Shown here: positions 1 through 5,211 of the stretch, in pieces | Numbering within the stretch: the stretch's first letter is position 1 | Layout: each line of letters begins with the position of its first letter | DNA from: an uncultured Clostridia bacterium | Lineage (GTDB): Bacteria; Bacillota; Clostridia; Christensenellales; UBA1242 | Length of the DNA stretch: 18,658 nt | NCBI GenBank assembly: GCA_947628195.1 | Contig: CANQZB010000005.1 | Coordinates: 1-18,658 of the forward strand | Direction: 5' to 3' | Notes under the pieces: model-generated | The model's database searches: none | What the model saw: the letters and a program-made list of their open reading frames with translations, nothing else | What the model was told of the DNA's origin: nothing | Made by a program: the position numbers and the translations under genes

Positions 1-782
1 ATCAGCACGATATGCCACAAAACCGCTTAACTGAAGTGCTTAATAACACTGTGGAAGATTGCGTTAACAGCGTAGGTGTGGACCTTAACACCGCATCTGT
101 TAGTTTGCTTTCTTATGTTTCCGGCATATCGGGTAGCCTTGCAGAAAATATTGTGGACTATCGCAGTCAAGTTAAACACATAAACAACCGCGATGAGCTT
201 TTAAAAGTTAAAAAAATGGGCCCAAAAGCATACGAACAATGCGCCGGCTTCTTGCGCATAACTGACGGCGAAAATATTTTGGATAACACCGCCGTTCACC
301 CAGAAAGTTATGAGGCAGTGGAAAAACTTTTAAAATTGTTCAATTTAACCGATGAACAAATTAAGGCGGGCGAACTTACAATGCTTCCAACCCTTATAGA
401 TAAGAAAGGTGAAAATGTGGTGGCGGAACAAATTGGTGTGGGCGTGCCAACTTTGCAAGATATTGTTAAAGAACTTTTAAAACCTGGACGTGATGTGCGT
501 GAAGATATGCCACTGCCAGAATTGAGAAGCGATATTCTTTCTATGGAAGATTTAAAGCCAGATATGGTGCTAGATGGCACAGTGCGCAATGTTATTGACT
601 TTGGCGCATTTGTGGATATTGGCGTTCACCAAGACGGGCTTGTGCACATCTCCCAAATTAGCGATAGTTATATCTCTCACCCAAGTGAAGTGCTTAAAGT
701 TGGCCAAAAAGTAAAAGTTAAAATTTTATCTGTTGACCTAACAAAAAAGCGCATCTCCCTAACCATGAAGGGCATTGAATAA
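1..782 (+). CDS. tex: Transcription accessory protein Tex, C-terminal part (5' end outside window)
   Basis: The reading frame is open from the first base (…QHDMP…), so the ATG at 12 is internal and the start lies upstream. The visible ~260 residues hold the C-terminal part of Tex, a conserved nucleic-acid-binding protein linked to transcription. Near the start is the family hallmark VEDCVNSVGVDLNTAS, followed by two helix-hairpin-helix segments (…LLSYVSGISGSLAENIV… and …LLKVKKMGPKAYEQCAGFLRI in consecutive pieces). A linker with DNTAVHPESY comes next, and the last ~75 residues form an S1 RNA-binding domain (GTVRNVIDFGAFVDIG, DGLVHISQIS, ISLTMKG). An intrinsic terminator follows 18 bases after the stop. 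A decayed copy of this gene's 3' end lies at 2510-2562, downstream of aspS. The identification rests on continuous family motifs. Confidence 0.96.
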   Translation, partial: QHDMPQNRLTEVLNNTVEDCVNSVGVDLNTASVSLLSYVSGISGSLAENIVDYRSQVKHINNRDELLKVKKMGPKAYEQCAGFLRITDGENILDNTAVHPESYEAVEKLLKLFNLTDEQIKAGELTMLPTLIDKKGENVVAEQIGVGVPTLQDIVKELLKPGRDVREDMPLPELRSDILSMEDLKPDMVLDGTVRNVIDFGAFVDIGVHQDGLVHISQISDSYISHPSEVLKVGQKVKVKILSVDLTKKRISLTMKGIE

Positions 783-800
783 TAAAATTTTTTAAAAAAA

Positions 801-834
801 ACTTAAAAATCAGAGCAAAAACTCTGTTTTTTTT
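801..834 (+). terminator. Intrinsic terminator of tex
   Basis: CAGAG (811-815), a short A-rich loop and CTCTG (822-826) are followed by eight T. The flanking A run upstream can extend the stem. A structurally matching hairpin (CAGGG/CCCTG) lies at 2608-2633, after the tex remnant. Confidence 0.85.
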
Positions 835-875
835 GTTAAATTTGGCTAAAAATTAACAAATTTTTAAATTTTCTA

Positions 876-904
876 TTGACAAACAATAAAATATTGGATA
901 CAAT
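876..904 (+). promoter_or_regulatory. SigA-type promoter of the leader-aspS unit
   Basis: TTGACA (876-881), a 17-base spacer and TACAAT (899-904). The predicted transcription start is about 911, so the leader-peptide Shine-Dalgarno (GGAG, 911-914) would sit at the extreme 5' end of the RNA. The short untranslated lead suits a leader read by a ribosome immediately behind the polymerase. Confidence 0.85.
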
Positions 905-919
905 AAAAATGGAGAGTTT

Positions 920-973
920 ATGAAACACCTATTTAATAACAACAACAATAATAATCTTTTAAACACATTTTAA
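920..973 (+). CDS. Leader peptide with seven consecutive Asn codons
   Basis: A 17-codon ORF reads MKHLFNNNNNNNLLNTF and then TAA. Eight of 17 codons are Asn, seven of them in a row (AAT AAC AAC AAC AAT AAT AAT, 935-955). Both codons are normally read by the single tRNA-Asn(GUU). GGAGAG at 911-916 is a good ribosome binding site with a short spacer to the ATG. The ORF lies between a consensus promoter and a strong terminator hairpin, and upstream of an aspartyl-tRNA synthetase of the type that charges tRNA-Asn. It is therefore best read as a regulatory leader peptide and not as a protein with its own function. A chance Asn run in AT-rich DNA is the alternative, but the promoter, SD, ORF and terminator order argues against it. 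Confidence 0.8.
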   Translation: MKHLFNNNNNNNLLNTF

Positions 974-1000
974 ATGGGTTATTTGTTGCATGGTGTAAAT

Positions 1001-1038
1001 AAAAAGATGCCTTGTGGTAAAACCCAAGGCATCTTTTT
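1001..1038 (+). terminator. Attenuator terminator upstream of aspS
   Basis: GATGCCTTG (1006-1014) pairs perfectly with CAAGGCATC (1025-1033), flanked by AAAAA/TTTTT. GG/CC pairs inside the loop (1016-1017 with 1023-1024) can extend the stem. It lies between the promoter and aspS with no upstream gene except the leader peptide, so it must be bypassed for aspS to be expressed. Confidence 0.88.
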
Positions 1039-1051
1039 ATTAGGAGGAAAT

Positions 1052-1120
1052 ATGAAATTATTAAAAATTGGAGGAATAAGAACTATTAATGCCTGTGGCG
1101 GGGCAAAGAGTTTTTTATAA
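1052..1120 (+). CDS. Possible 22-codon small ORF between attenuator and aspS
   Basis: ATG at 1052 is preceded by TAGGAGGAAAT, one of the strongest ribosome binding sites in the window. The frame is open for 22 codons (starts MKLLKIGGIR, contains NACGGAK) to TAA at 1118-1120. The peptide has no recognisable domain or hydrophobic segment, and its codons are not Asn-rich (one Asn). It would be translated only on transcripts that pass the attenuator, about 80 bases ahead of aspS. It could be a second regulatory ORF, a translational enhancer for the A-rich region downstream, or chance. The case rests on the SD strength alone. Confidence 0.4.
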   Translation: MKLLKIGGIRTINACGGAKSFL

Positions 1121-1158
1121 AATTAATATATATTAAAATTAAAAGGAAAAAATTAATT

Positions 1159-1201
1159 AATAAAAATAAAGGAGAAAAATTAAATAAAAAAAGGAGAAAA
1201 T
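1159..1201 (+). repeat. Tandem A-rich repeat carrying two Shine-Dalgarno copies
   Basis: Two imperfect ~22-base units each contain AAAGGAGAAAA (GGAG at 1171-1174 and 1193-1196). An AAAAGGAAAA at 1141-1150 may be a decayed third copy. The last GGAG is correctly spaced (5 bases) from the aspS ATG. The repeats may form a ribosome standby site or may simply be slippage in A-rich DNA. Confidence 0.55.
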
Positions 1202-2509
1202 ATGAAAAGAACATATATAAAGGACTTACAATTAGAACAAGAAACAACAATTGCGGGTTGGGTGGATACAATAAGAGACCAAAAAACCATGATGTTTATT
1301 ATATTTAAAGATGTTTCTGGTTCGGTACAAATTACAATAGAAAAGGCACAGCAACAAGCACTGGTTAAAAAGTTGTCAGACGTAACAAAGCATAGCTTCT
1401 TAAGGTTTAAGGGCAAGGCTGTAAGAACATCGTTGATGAAAAAGGGTGAAATAGAATTTATCCCTTCTGATGTAGAAATTGAAAGCATAGCGGCAGATTT
1501 GCCAATTTCGTCATCCAGCGGTCAGGATGTCAGGTTGGATTATCGATGGATAGATATTAGGGATGAAAAGAAAATCTTAATTTTTAAGGCTTGGACAGTG
1601 TTTGAAAAATATTGTTGCGAGTGGCTTAGAGAACATGGTTTTATTGAAATACACACGCCTAAAATAACGGGCTTATCCAGTGAGGGTGGCAGCGAAGTTT
1701 TCCACCTTAAAGATTATTTTGGGCAAAAGGCATGTTTAACCCAAAGCCCACAATTATACAAACAAATGAGTGTAATTGGCGGGCTGGATAAAACTTTTGA
1801 AATAGGCGAATATTTTAGGGCAAACCCAAGCTTTACATCTCGCCACCATTGTGAATACACTGGCCTAGATATAGAAATGGCGCATATTGATGGCATAGAA
1901 GAAATTATGGATGTGGAAGAAGAACTTTTAAGGTACGTGTTAGAAAAACTAAAACTAGAATTAGGTGAAGAATTTTTAAAATTGTATGGCTTTGAAATGC
2001 CAACCCTGCCAAAAGAAAAATTTCCGCGCATACCTTTAAAAGAGGTGTATGAAATTTTAGAAAAAGAAATGGGATATAAAGTGCCACGCGTGTTAAAAGG
2101 GGACTTAGACCCAGAGGGTGAAAGGCTAATTTCACAATATGTAAAAGAAAAATATGGCTCAGAATTTTTGTTTGTTACCGATTTCCCTTTTAAAGCGAGG
2201 GCATTTTACACAAAAAAATATGAAGATAATCCAGAATTGGGCAAGTGTTACGACTTATTTTTTAGAGGTTTAGAAATAACATCTGGTGCTCAGCGCGAAC
2301 ATAGATACGAAGTTTTAAAGGGGCAAATTGCAGAAAATGGCATAAAACCCGAAACTATGGCTCAGTATTTGGAGTTTTTTAAATACGGAGCGTCAACTCA
2401 TGGCGGATTTGGTTTGGGCATAGGCAGAGTTTTAACAAAAATATTTGGATTTTCAAATGTTAAAGAAGTGGACTTTTGCTTTAGAGGGCCAAATAGATTG
2501 TTCCCTTAA
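1202..2509 (+). CDS. aspS: Aspartyl-tRNA synthetase, archaeal/eukaryotic type, probably non-discriminating (Asp-tRNA(Asn)-forming)
   Basis: This 435-residue class IIb synthetase attaches Asp to tRNA. The N-terminal OB-fold anticodon-binding domain spans about residues 1-100. The catalytic core has SSEGGSEVFHLKDYF and LTQSPQLYKQM (~159-189), motif 2 FRANPSFTSRH (205-215) followed by EYTGLDIEMA, and motif 3 HGGFGLGIGR (400-409). GLDIEMA is the Asp-enzyme signature where AsnRS has a Glu-Pro-Glu version. The ~435 length, without the bacterial GAD insertion, places it with AspS2-type enzymes. Those typically also aspartylate tRNA-Asn for later amidation by GatCAB. By eye, the position that is Trp in discriminating archaeal AspRS is Asp here (GWVDTIRD), which fits relaxed anticodon reading; this last point is inference. 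The gene lies behind an Asn-codon leader/attenuator and is flanked downstream by a remnant of tex. Confidence 0.92.
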   Translation: MKRTYIKDLQLEQETTIAGWVDTIRDQKTMMFIIFKDVSGSVQITIEKAQQQALVKKLSDVTKHSFLRFKGKAVRTSLMKKGEIEFIPSDVEIESIAADLPISSSSGQDVRLDYRWIDIRDEKKILIFKAWTVFEKYCCEWLREHGFIEIHTPKITGLSSEGGSEVFHLKDYFGQKACLTQSPQLYKQMSVIGGLDKTFEIGEYFRANPSFTSRHHCEYTGLDIEMAHIDGIEEIMDVEEELLRYVLEKLKLELGEEFLKLYGFEMPTLPKEKFPRIPLKEVYEILEKEMGYKVPRVLKGDLDPEGERLISQYVKEKYGSEFLFVTDFPFKARAFYTKKYEDNPELGKCYDLFFRGLEITSGAQREHRYEVLKGQIAENGIKPETMAQYLEFFKYGASTHGGFGLGIGRVLTKIFGFSNVKEVDFCFRGPNRLFP

Positions 2510-2562
2510 GATTGGGCTTGTGCATATCTCTCAAATTAGCGATGATTAAGGGCGTTGAATAG
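2510..2562 (+). pseudogene. Decayed, internally deleted copy of the tex 3' end
   Basis: 2510-2548 matches tex 633-670 (GGGCTTGTGCAtATCTCtCAAATTAGCGAT pattern, split here by substitutions) with a few differences and one extra base. 2548-2562 (AAGGGCGTTGAATAG) matches the tex terminal 768-782 (AAGGGCATTGAATAA). About 97 bases of tex are missing between the two blocks. Several differences are at synonymous third positions (CAC/CAT, TCC/TCT), as expected of a formerly functional tex end that has diverged. The fragment begins immediately after the aspS stop codon. Confidence 0.88.
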
Positions 2563-2607
2563 GCCGATTTAATAAAAATTGAAAACAATTTAACATAAAA
2601 GACATTC

Positions 2608-2633
2608 AAACAGGGACAAAAACCCTGTTTTTT
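2608..2633 (+). terminator. Intrinsic terminator after aspS / tex remnant
   Basis: AAACAGGG (2608-2615), loop ACAAAAA, CCCTGTTT (2623-2630), then T. It resembles the tex terminator (CAGAG/CTCTG, A-rich loop) with compensating changes in the stem, so it may be the original or duplicated tex terminator. Confidence 0.85.
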
Positions 2634-2659
2634 GTTGATTTTTGTAAATATTTAATTAA

Positions 2660-2692
2660 TTTTGTACAAAAATAGAAGAATTTTGTACAAAA
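2660..2692. promoter_or_regulatory. Twin 12-bp palindromes, candidate operator
   Basis: TTTTGTACAAAA occurs twice, at 2660-2671 and 2681-2692. Both copies are perfect palindromes, with centres 21 bp apart (two helical turns). The second ends three bases before the -35 box of the Spo0A-C gene. The half-site resembles the TTTGTC part of a Spo0A box but is not an exact box. Confidence 0.7.
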
Positions 2693-2695
2693 GTC

Positions 2696-2724
2696 TTGAC
2701 AAAGATTTTCAAAAGTGATATTTT
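2696..2724 (+). promoter_or_regulatory. Promoter of the Spo0A-C / spmAB unit
   Basis: TTGACA (2696-2701), 17-base spacer, TATTTT (2719-2724). The twin palindromes abut the -35 element. Confidence 0.65.
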
Positions 2725-2756
2725 TGTGTTATTAAAAGTTGTTAAGAGGGGATTGT

Positions 2757-3122
2757 ATGTACAAAAATGAGGATGTTTATAGTAAGATTGTTCCAAAGAA
2801 TTACTATTTTCAAAAAAAGCTTAATGAAATTGGCATAACAAAAAAATATAACGGCTATTATTTTTTGCTTGAAATTTTAGAAGATTTAGTTAACAATTCT
2901 AAAACAATTAAATCTTATTCGCGAGAAATTTATCCTGAAATAGCGCGTAAATATGGGAAAAATGAGTGTTCCATTGAACGTGATATTAGAAGCATAATTA
3001 ATGTTATGTGGGATAAACGCCTTAAAGAAAAACTTGGCAGGTTTTGGAATGAAAGTTACCGCCCTAGCTGTTGTGAATTTTACAATATTATGAAAGATTA
3101 TTTATTGGAAGATATCATTTAG
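2757..3122 (+). CDS. Stand-alone Spo0A C-terminal-domain DNA-binding protein
   Basis: This 121-residue protein consists almost entirely of a Spo0A effector domain. The succession LNEIGITKKYNGYYFLLEIL, REIYPEIARKYG, SIERDIRSIINVMWDKR and SCCEFYNIMKDYLLEDI follows Spo0A's helix order, including the helix-turn-helix (…CSIERDIRSIINV…). There is no receiver domain, so it cannot be switched by the phosphorelay in the usual way. I chose the ATG at 2757 because AAGAGGGG (2744-2751) is spaced 5 bases from it; an upstream in-frame TTG at 2739 is less likely. The gene has its own promoter, a paired palindromic operator candidate, and lies 42 bases before spmA, which suggests a sporulation-linked, possibly self-regulating transcription factor. 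True spo0A is expected elsewhere in the genome. The domain call is strong; its role is inferred. Confidence 0.9.
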   Translation: MYKNEDVYSKIVPKNYYFQKKLNEIGITKKYNGYYFLLEILEDLVNNSKTIKSYSREIYPEIARKYGKNECSIERDIRSIINVMWDKRLKEKLGRFWNESYRPSCCEFYNIMKDYLLEDII

Positions 3123-3164
3123 CGGCTTTATCATAAAGAAGTTTTTTTGTGCATAAGTTTATTT

Positions 3165-3728
3165 ATGAGCAAAATTTGGATAGTTATGCTAATATCAAGC
3201 CTTGTTATGATGGCAATTTTTTCGCCCGGCTCGGTGGTGGGCACAATGATGGAAGCGGGCAAAATGGGCGTAACTATGTGCATAGAATTTATTGGCATTT
3301 ATGCTGTTTGGATGGGCGTAATGCAGGTGATGGACGATTGCAAATTAAGCCACAAACTTTCTAAAATTTTAAGCAGGCCCGTGCAATATATTTTTGGCAA
3401 AACGGATGCGGAAACAGAAAAAAACATTTGTTTAAATATTGCCTCTAACATTATTGGCATTGGAAGTGCTGCCACACCTTACGGCATTAAAGCGATGCAG
3501 GGGTTAGATAAAGGGGACAAGCGTGCCACTCGCGCTATGATTATGTTGGTGGTTATAAATAGTACAGGTATTCAACTTTTGCCCACAACCGTTATTGGCA
3601 TGAGGGCTATGGCGGGAAGCGCAAGCCCAAGTTGTGTTTTGTGGCCAACAATTGTTTCCACATTTATTCCAACAATATTGGGCGTGTTACTTGTGTCGGC
3701 CATCTATAGAAGGCGGTCAAATGGCTGA
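3165..3728 (+). CDS. spmA: Spore maturation protein A
   Basis: This 187-residue integral membrane protein is of the nucleoside-recognition (gate) domain type. SpmA acts with SpmB in dehydration of the spore core in Bacillus and Clostridium. Family landmarks are GIYAVWMGVMQV, LNIASNIIGIGSAATPYGIKAM (seen in two consecutive segments) and NSTGIQLLPTTVIGMR. Start choice: ATG at 3165 aligns with the usual SpmA N-terminus (MSKIWIVMLISS). No good Shine-Dalgarno precedes it, only AAAGAAG further up, and an in-frame TTG at 3147 would add six residues. The gene overlaps spmB by 8 bases, so the pair is translationally coupled, and it probably shares the promoter of the Spo0A-C gene. Expression would be expected during sporulation, but no sporulation sigma promoter was identified here. 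Confidence 0.9.
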   Translation: MSKIWIVMLISSLVMMAIFSPGSVVGTMMEAGKMGVTMCIEFIGIYAVWMGVMQVMDDCKLSHKLSKILSRPVQYIFGKTDAETEKNICLNIASNIIGIGSAATPYGIKAMQGLDKGDKRATRAMIMLVVINSTGIQLLPTTVIGMRAMAGSASPSCVLWPTIVSTFIPTILGVLLVSAIYRRRSNG

Positions 3729-4227
3729 TTTATTTATACCCATTTTAATTGCATTTGTTATGCTATTTGCCCTTATTAAAGGGGTTGATGCTTACACGGC
3801 GTTTGTTAATGGGGCAAAAGGTGCTTTGCCTTTAATGGCGTCATTAATGCCGTTTATAATTGCCATGTTTGTGGCAGTGGAATTGTTTAGAAATAGTGGT
3901 TTAAGCGGATATTTGTGCAATTTTTTAGCACCCGTGTTTCGTTTTGTTGGCATTCCGCCAGAAATTTGTGAACTAACGCTTATTAGGCCGTTTAGTTCAA
4001 ATGCTGCGTATGTGCTACTTCGGGATATTTTTGCGCGCTACGGCGTAGATAGTTACATAGGCAAATGTGCAAGCGTAATTATGGGCAGTAGTGATACAAT
4101 CTTTTATGTAAGTAGCATATATTTTGCATCCACTCACGTTAAAAAGACTTTGCTTACAATTCCAATAGCACTTTTATGTAATGTGGCATGCACAATAATT
4201 GCCTGTTTTTGTTGCAGATTTATTTAA
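3721..4227 (+). CDS. spmB: Spore maturation protein B
   Basis: This 168-residue hydrophobic protein is the usual partner of SpmA. It contains the characteristic LIRPFSSNAAYVLLRDIF and MGSSDTIFYVSSIYFAS stretches and three or four membrane segments. The ATG at 3721 is preceded by AAGGCGG and overlaps the spmA stop (TGA at 3726-3728) by 8 bases; a longer in-frame extension upstream lies inside spmA and is not credible. Role from family knowledge: with SpmA it is needed for low core water content and heat resistance of the spore. The usual companion dacF/dacB is not in this window, and a Spo0A-C regulator is upstream instead. Confidence 0.92.
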   Translation: MADLFIPILIAFVMLFALIKGVDAYTAFVNGAKGALPLMASLMPFIIAMFVAVELFRNSGLSGYLCNFLAPVFRFVGIPPEICELTLIRPFSSNAAYVLLRDIFARYGVDSYIGKCASVIMGSSDTIFYVSSIYFASTHVKKTLLTIPIALLCNVACTIIACFCCRFI

Positions 4228-4276
4228 TTATTTTCTTTGTGTGACCCAAAAGAAAAAAAGACAACTATATAAAAAT

Positions 4277-4306
4277 TTGACAAACAACATTCTTTAATGA
4301 TATAAT
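4277..4306 (+). promoter_or_regulatory. Promoter of the HExxH peptidase gene, leaderless arrangement
   Basis: TTGACA (4277-4282), 18-base spacer, perfect TATAAT (4301-4306). Only six bases (ATCATC) separate TATAAT from the ATG at 4313, so transcription should start at or within a base or two of the start codon. Confidence 0.85.
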
Positions 4307-4312
4307 ATCATC

Positions 4313-5005
4313 ATGAGAAAAGAAAATAAATTTGCAGTTTTCAACTACAAAAAATGTGATGCGGATTTAATTGAAATTTTATCCGCTTTTATTGAAGAAA
4401 AAGCACATATTGCTTTTGATTTTTTTGAAGTTGGCCCTAAAAACAAAGCAAATATTAAAATTGTTTCAACAAAAAAAGAGTATGATGAGTATTATATAAA
4501 AATGTATAATTTACAGCCAGATACAAAGTTGCCGGCTTGGATGATAGGCAATTTCAATTTTGAAAAAAATCAAATAACATATTTATCTTTACATGATTTT
4601 AAAAACACATCGCACAAATTAAAAGATGTTCCGTTTGAAGAGGCTGTTGATTATTATAAAAAGACCATTTTGCACGAGTTTGTGCATTATGTAAACGGGC
4701 TGTTTAGGACAAAATATAATTGTGGCTATCCAGAAAAATATTTGCGTGAGGGTATTGCGGTTTATTTAAGCGGTCAAAACGAAAATGTTACTCCAAGTTT
4801 TGATTTTACTATTGAAGAAGTTTTGGACCCAAACAAAAATAATTATGATGCCTATTATTTGCTTACAAAATTTCTTGTGGAAAATTATAATAAAGATTTT
4901 GTATTAAACATTTTTCAAAGTAGCAGACAATCGCGCGAATTATTACAAAACGAACTTTTTGATAAAGCAAAGAACTTTTATTTAACTAACACAATATTGT
5001 CTTAA
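4313..5005 (+). CDS. Predicted cytosolic zinc metallopeptidase (HExxH…E), leaderless mRNA
   Basis: This 230-residue protein has HEFVH at 121-125 and a glutamate 21 residues further on in YLREGIAVYLSG (Glu146), the arrangement of gluzincin-type (peptidase MA-like) metallopeptidases with two His and one Glu zinc ligands. There is no signal peptide or membrane segment, so it should act in the cytoplasm; its substrate cannot be read from the sequence. The region before the motif (about 45-95) is mixed α/β, and the region after it (165-230) is helical. The ATG lies seven bases from the last base of a perfect TATAAT and has no Shine-Dalgarno, so it is very probably translated from a leaderless transcript. 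It is not in an operon with spmB; an independent promoter separates them. The fold class is fairly sure, the function unknown. Confidence 0.82.
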   Translation: MRKENKFAVFNYKKCDADLIEILSAFIEEKAHIAFDFFEVGPKNKANIKIVSTKKEYDEYYIKMYNLQPDTKLPAWMIGNFNFEKNQITYLSLHDFKNTSHKLKDVPFEEAVDYYKKTILHEFVHYVNGLFRTKYNCGYPEKYLREGIAVYLSGQNENVTPSFDFTIEEVLDPNKNNYDAYYLLTKFLVENYNKDFVLNIFQSSRQSRELLQNELFDKAKNFYLTNTILS

Positions 5006-5029
5006 ATTTTAATATTCTTTAACAAACTA

Positions 5030-5058
5030 TTGTTTTTTTGTTTTTATTTTGATATAAT
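5030..5058 (+). promoter_or_regulatory. Promoter of the 27-residue membrane peptide, leaderless arrangement
   Basis: TTGTTT (5030-5035), 17-base spacer, TATAAT (5053-5058). Exactly six bases (ATTTCA) separate TATAAT from ATG at 5065, the same spacing as in the peptidase gene just upstream. Confidence 0.7.
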
Positions 5059-5064
5059 ATTTCA

Positions 5065-5148
5065 ATGAAGTGGATTAAATGGATTTTAATATTTGTTATT
5101 GTTGTTGTAGTGTTTAGCGTGTGCTATCAGTGCGGAATAATTAACTAA
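5065..5148 (+). CDS. Small membrane peptide, 27 residues, leaderless
   Basis: The peptide begins MKWIKWILIFVIVVVVFSV and ends with a short Cys-containing tail (CYQCGIIN). It has two Lys at the N-terminus and a single hydrophobic helix (about residues 6-20), so it should insert in the membrane with N-in topology. The two Cys residues (20 and 23) form a CxxC pair just outside the helix. There is no Shine-Dalgarno; the ATG sits where transcription should begin after TATAAT (5053-5058). The permease gene starts 63 bases after its stop and may be co-transcribed. Possible roles include a regulatory subunit of a membrane protein or a small toxin-like peptide; nothing in the sequence decides between them. 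Confidence 0.55.
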   Translation: MKWIKWILIFVIVVVVFSVCYQCGIIN

Positions 5149-5211
5149 ATATGCACTTTAATTTATCAACGTCTTAAAAGGCGGTTATTTTTATCTGTAA
5201 ATAGGAGCAGT

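Larger units (their letters stand above)
911..1040 (+). promoter_or_regulatory. Candidate ribosome-mediated attenuator sensing Asn-tRNA(Asn)
   Basis: Seen: promoter, Asn-rich leader ORF (920-973), then a strong terminator (1001-1038). A competing fold is possible by eye. GGG at 976-978 can pair with CCC at 1023-1025. TTA plus two wobble positions (979-983) can pair with 1016-1020. GCAT (988-991) can pair with ATGC (1007-1010). This fold would break the terminator's 5' arm. A ribosome halted in the Asn run (935-955) leaves 976 onwards free, while one reaching the stop at 971-973 covers it and lets the terminator form. This geometry matches classical amino-acid operon attenuation. The mechanism is inferred; no T-box motif is present. 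Confidence 0.72.

Noticed and set aside
905..1040. T-box riboswitch before the synthetase gene
   Set aside because: The region has no UGGNACC-type T-box sequence or specifier-loop stem; the nearest string (TGGTAAAACC) is the loop of the terminator. A ribosome-read Asn leader explains the arrangement better.
2739..2757. TTG at 2739 as start of the Spo0A-C gene
   Set aside because: The SD AAGAGGGG lies downstream of it and is correctly spaced for the ATG at 2757.
4228..4276. TTTTCTTT/AAAGAAAA hairpin as terminator of spmB
   Set aside because: The pairing is possible, but there is no T tract after it, so an intrinsic terminator on the + strand is not supported.
4981..5040. Terminator after the HExxH peptidase gene
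   Set aside because: ACAATA/TATTGT can pair only across a ~32-base loop and the AATATT repeats are short; it is too weak to call.
5149..5211. Metal-sensing riboswitch (yybP-ykoY type) upstream of the permease
   Set aside because: Only 63 bases are available between the small peptide and the permease, and no paired structure with the conserved loops is visible.
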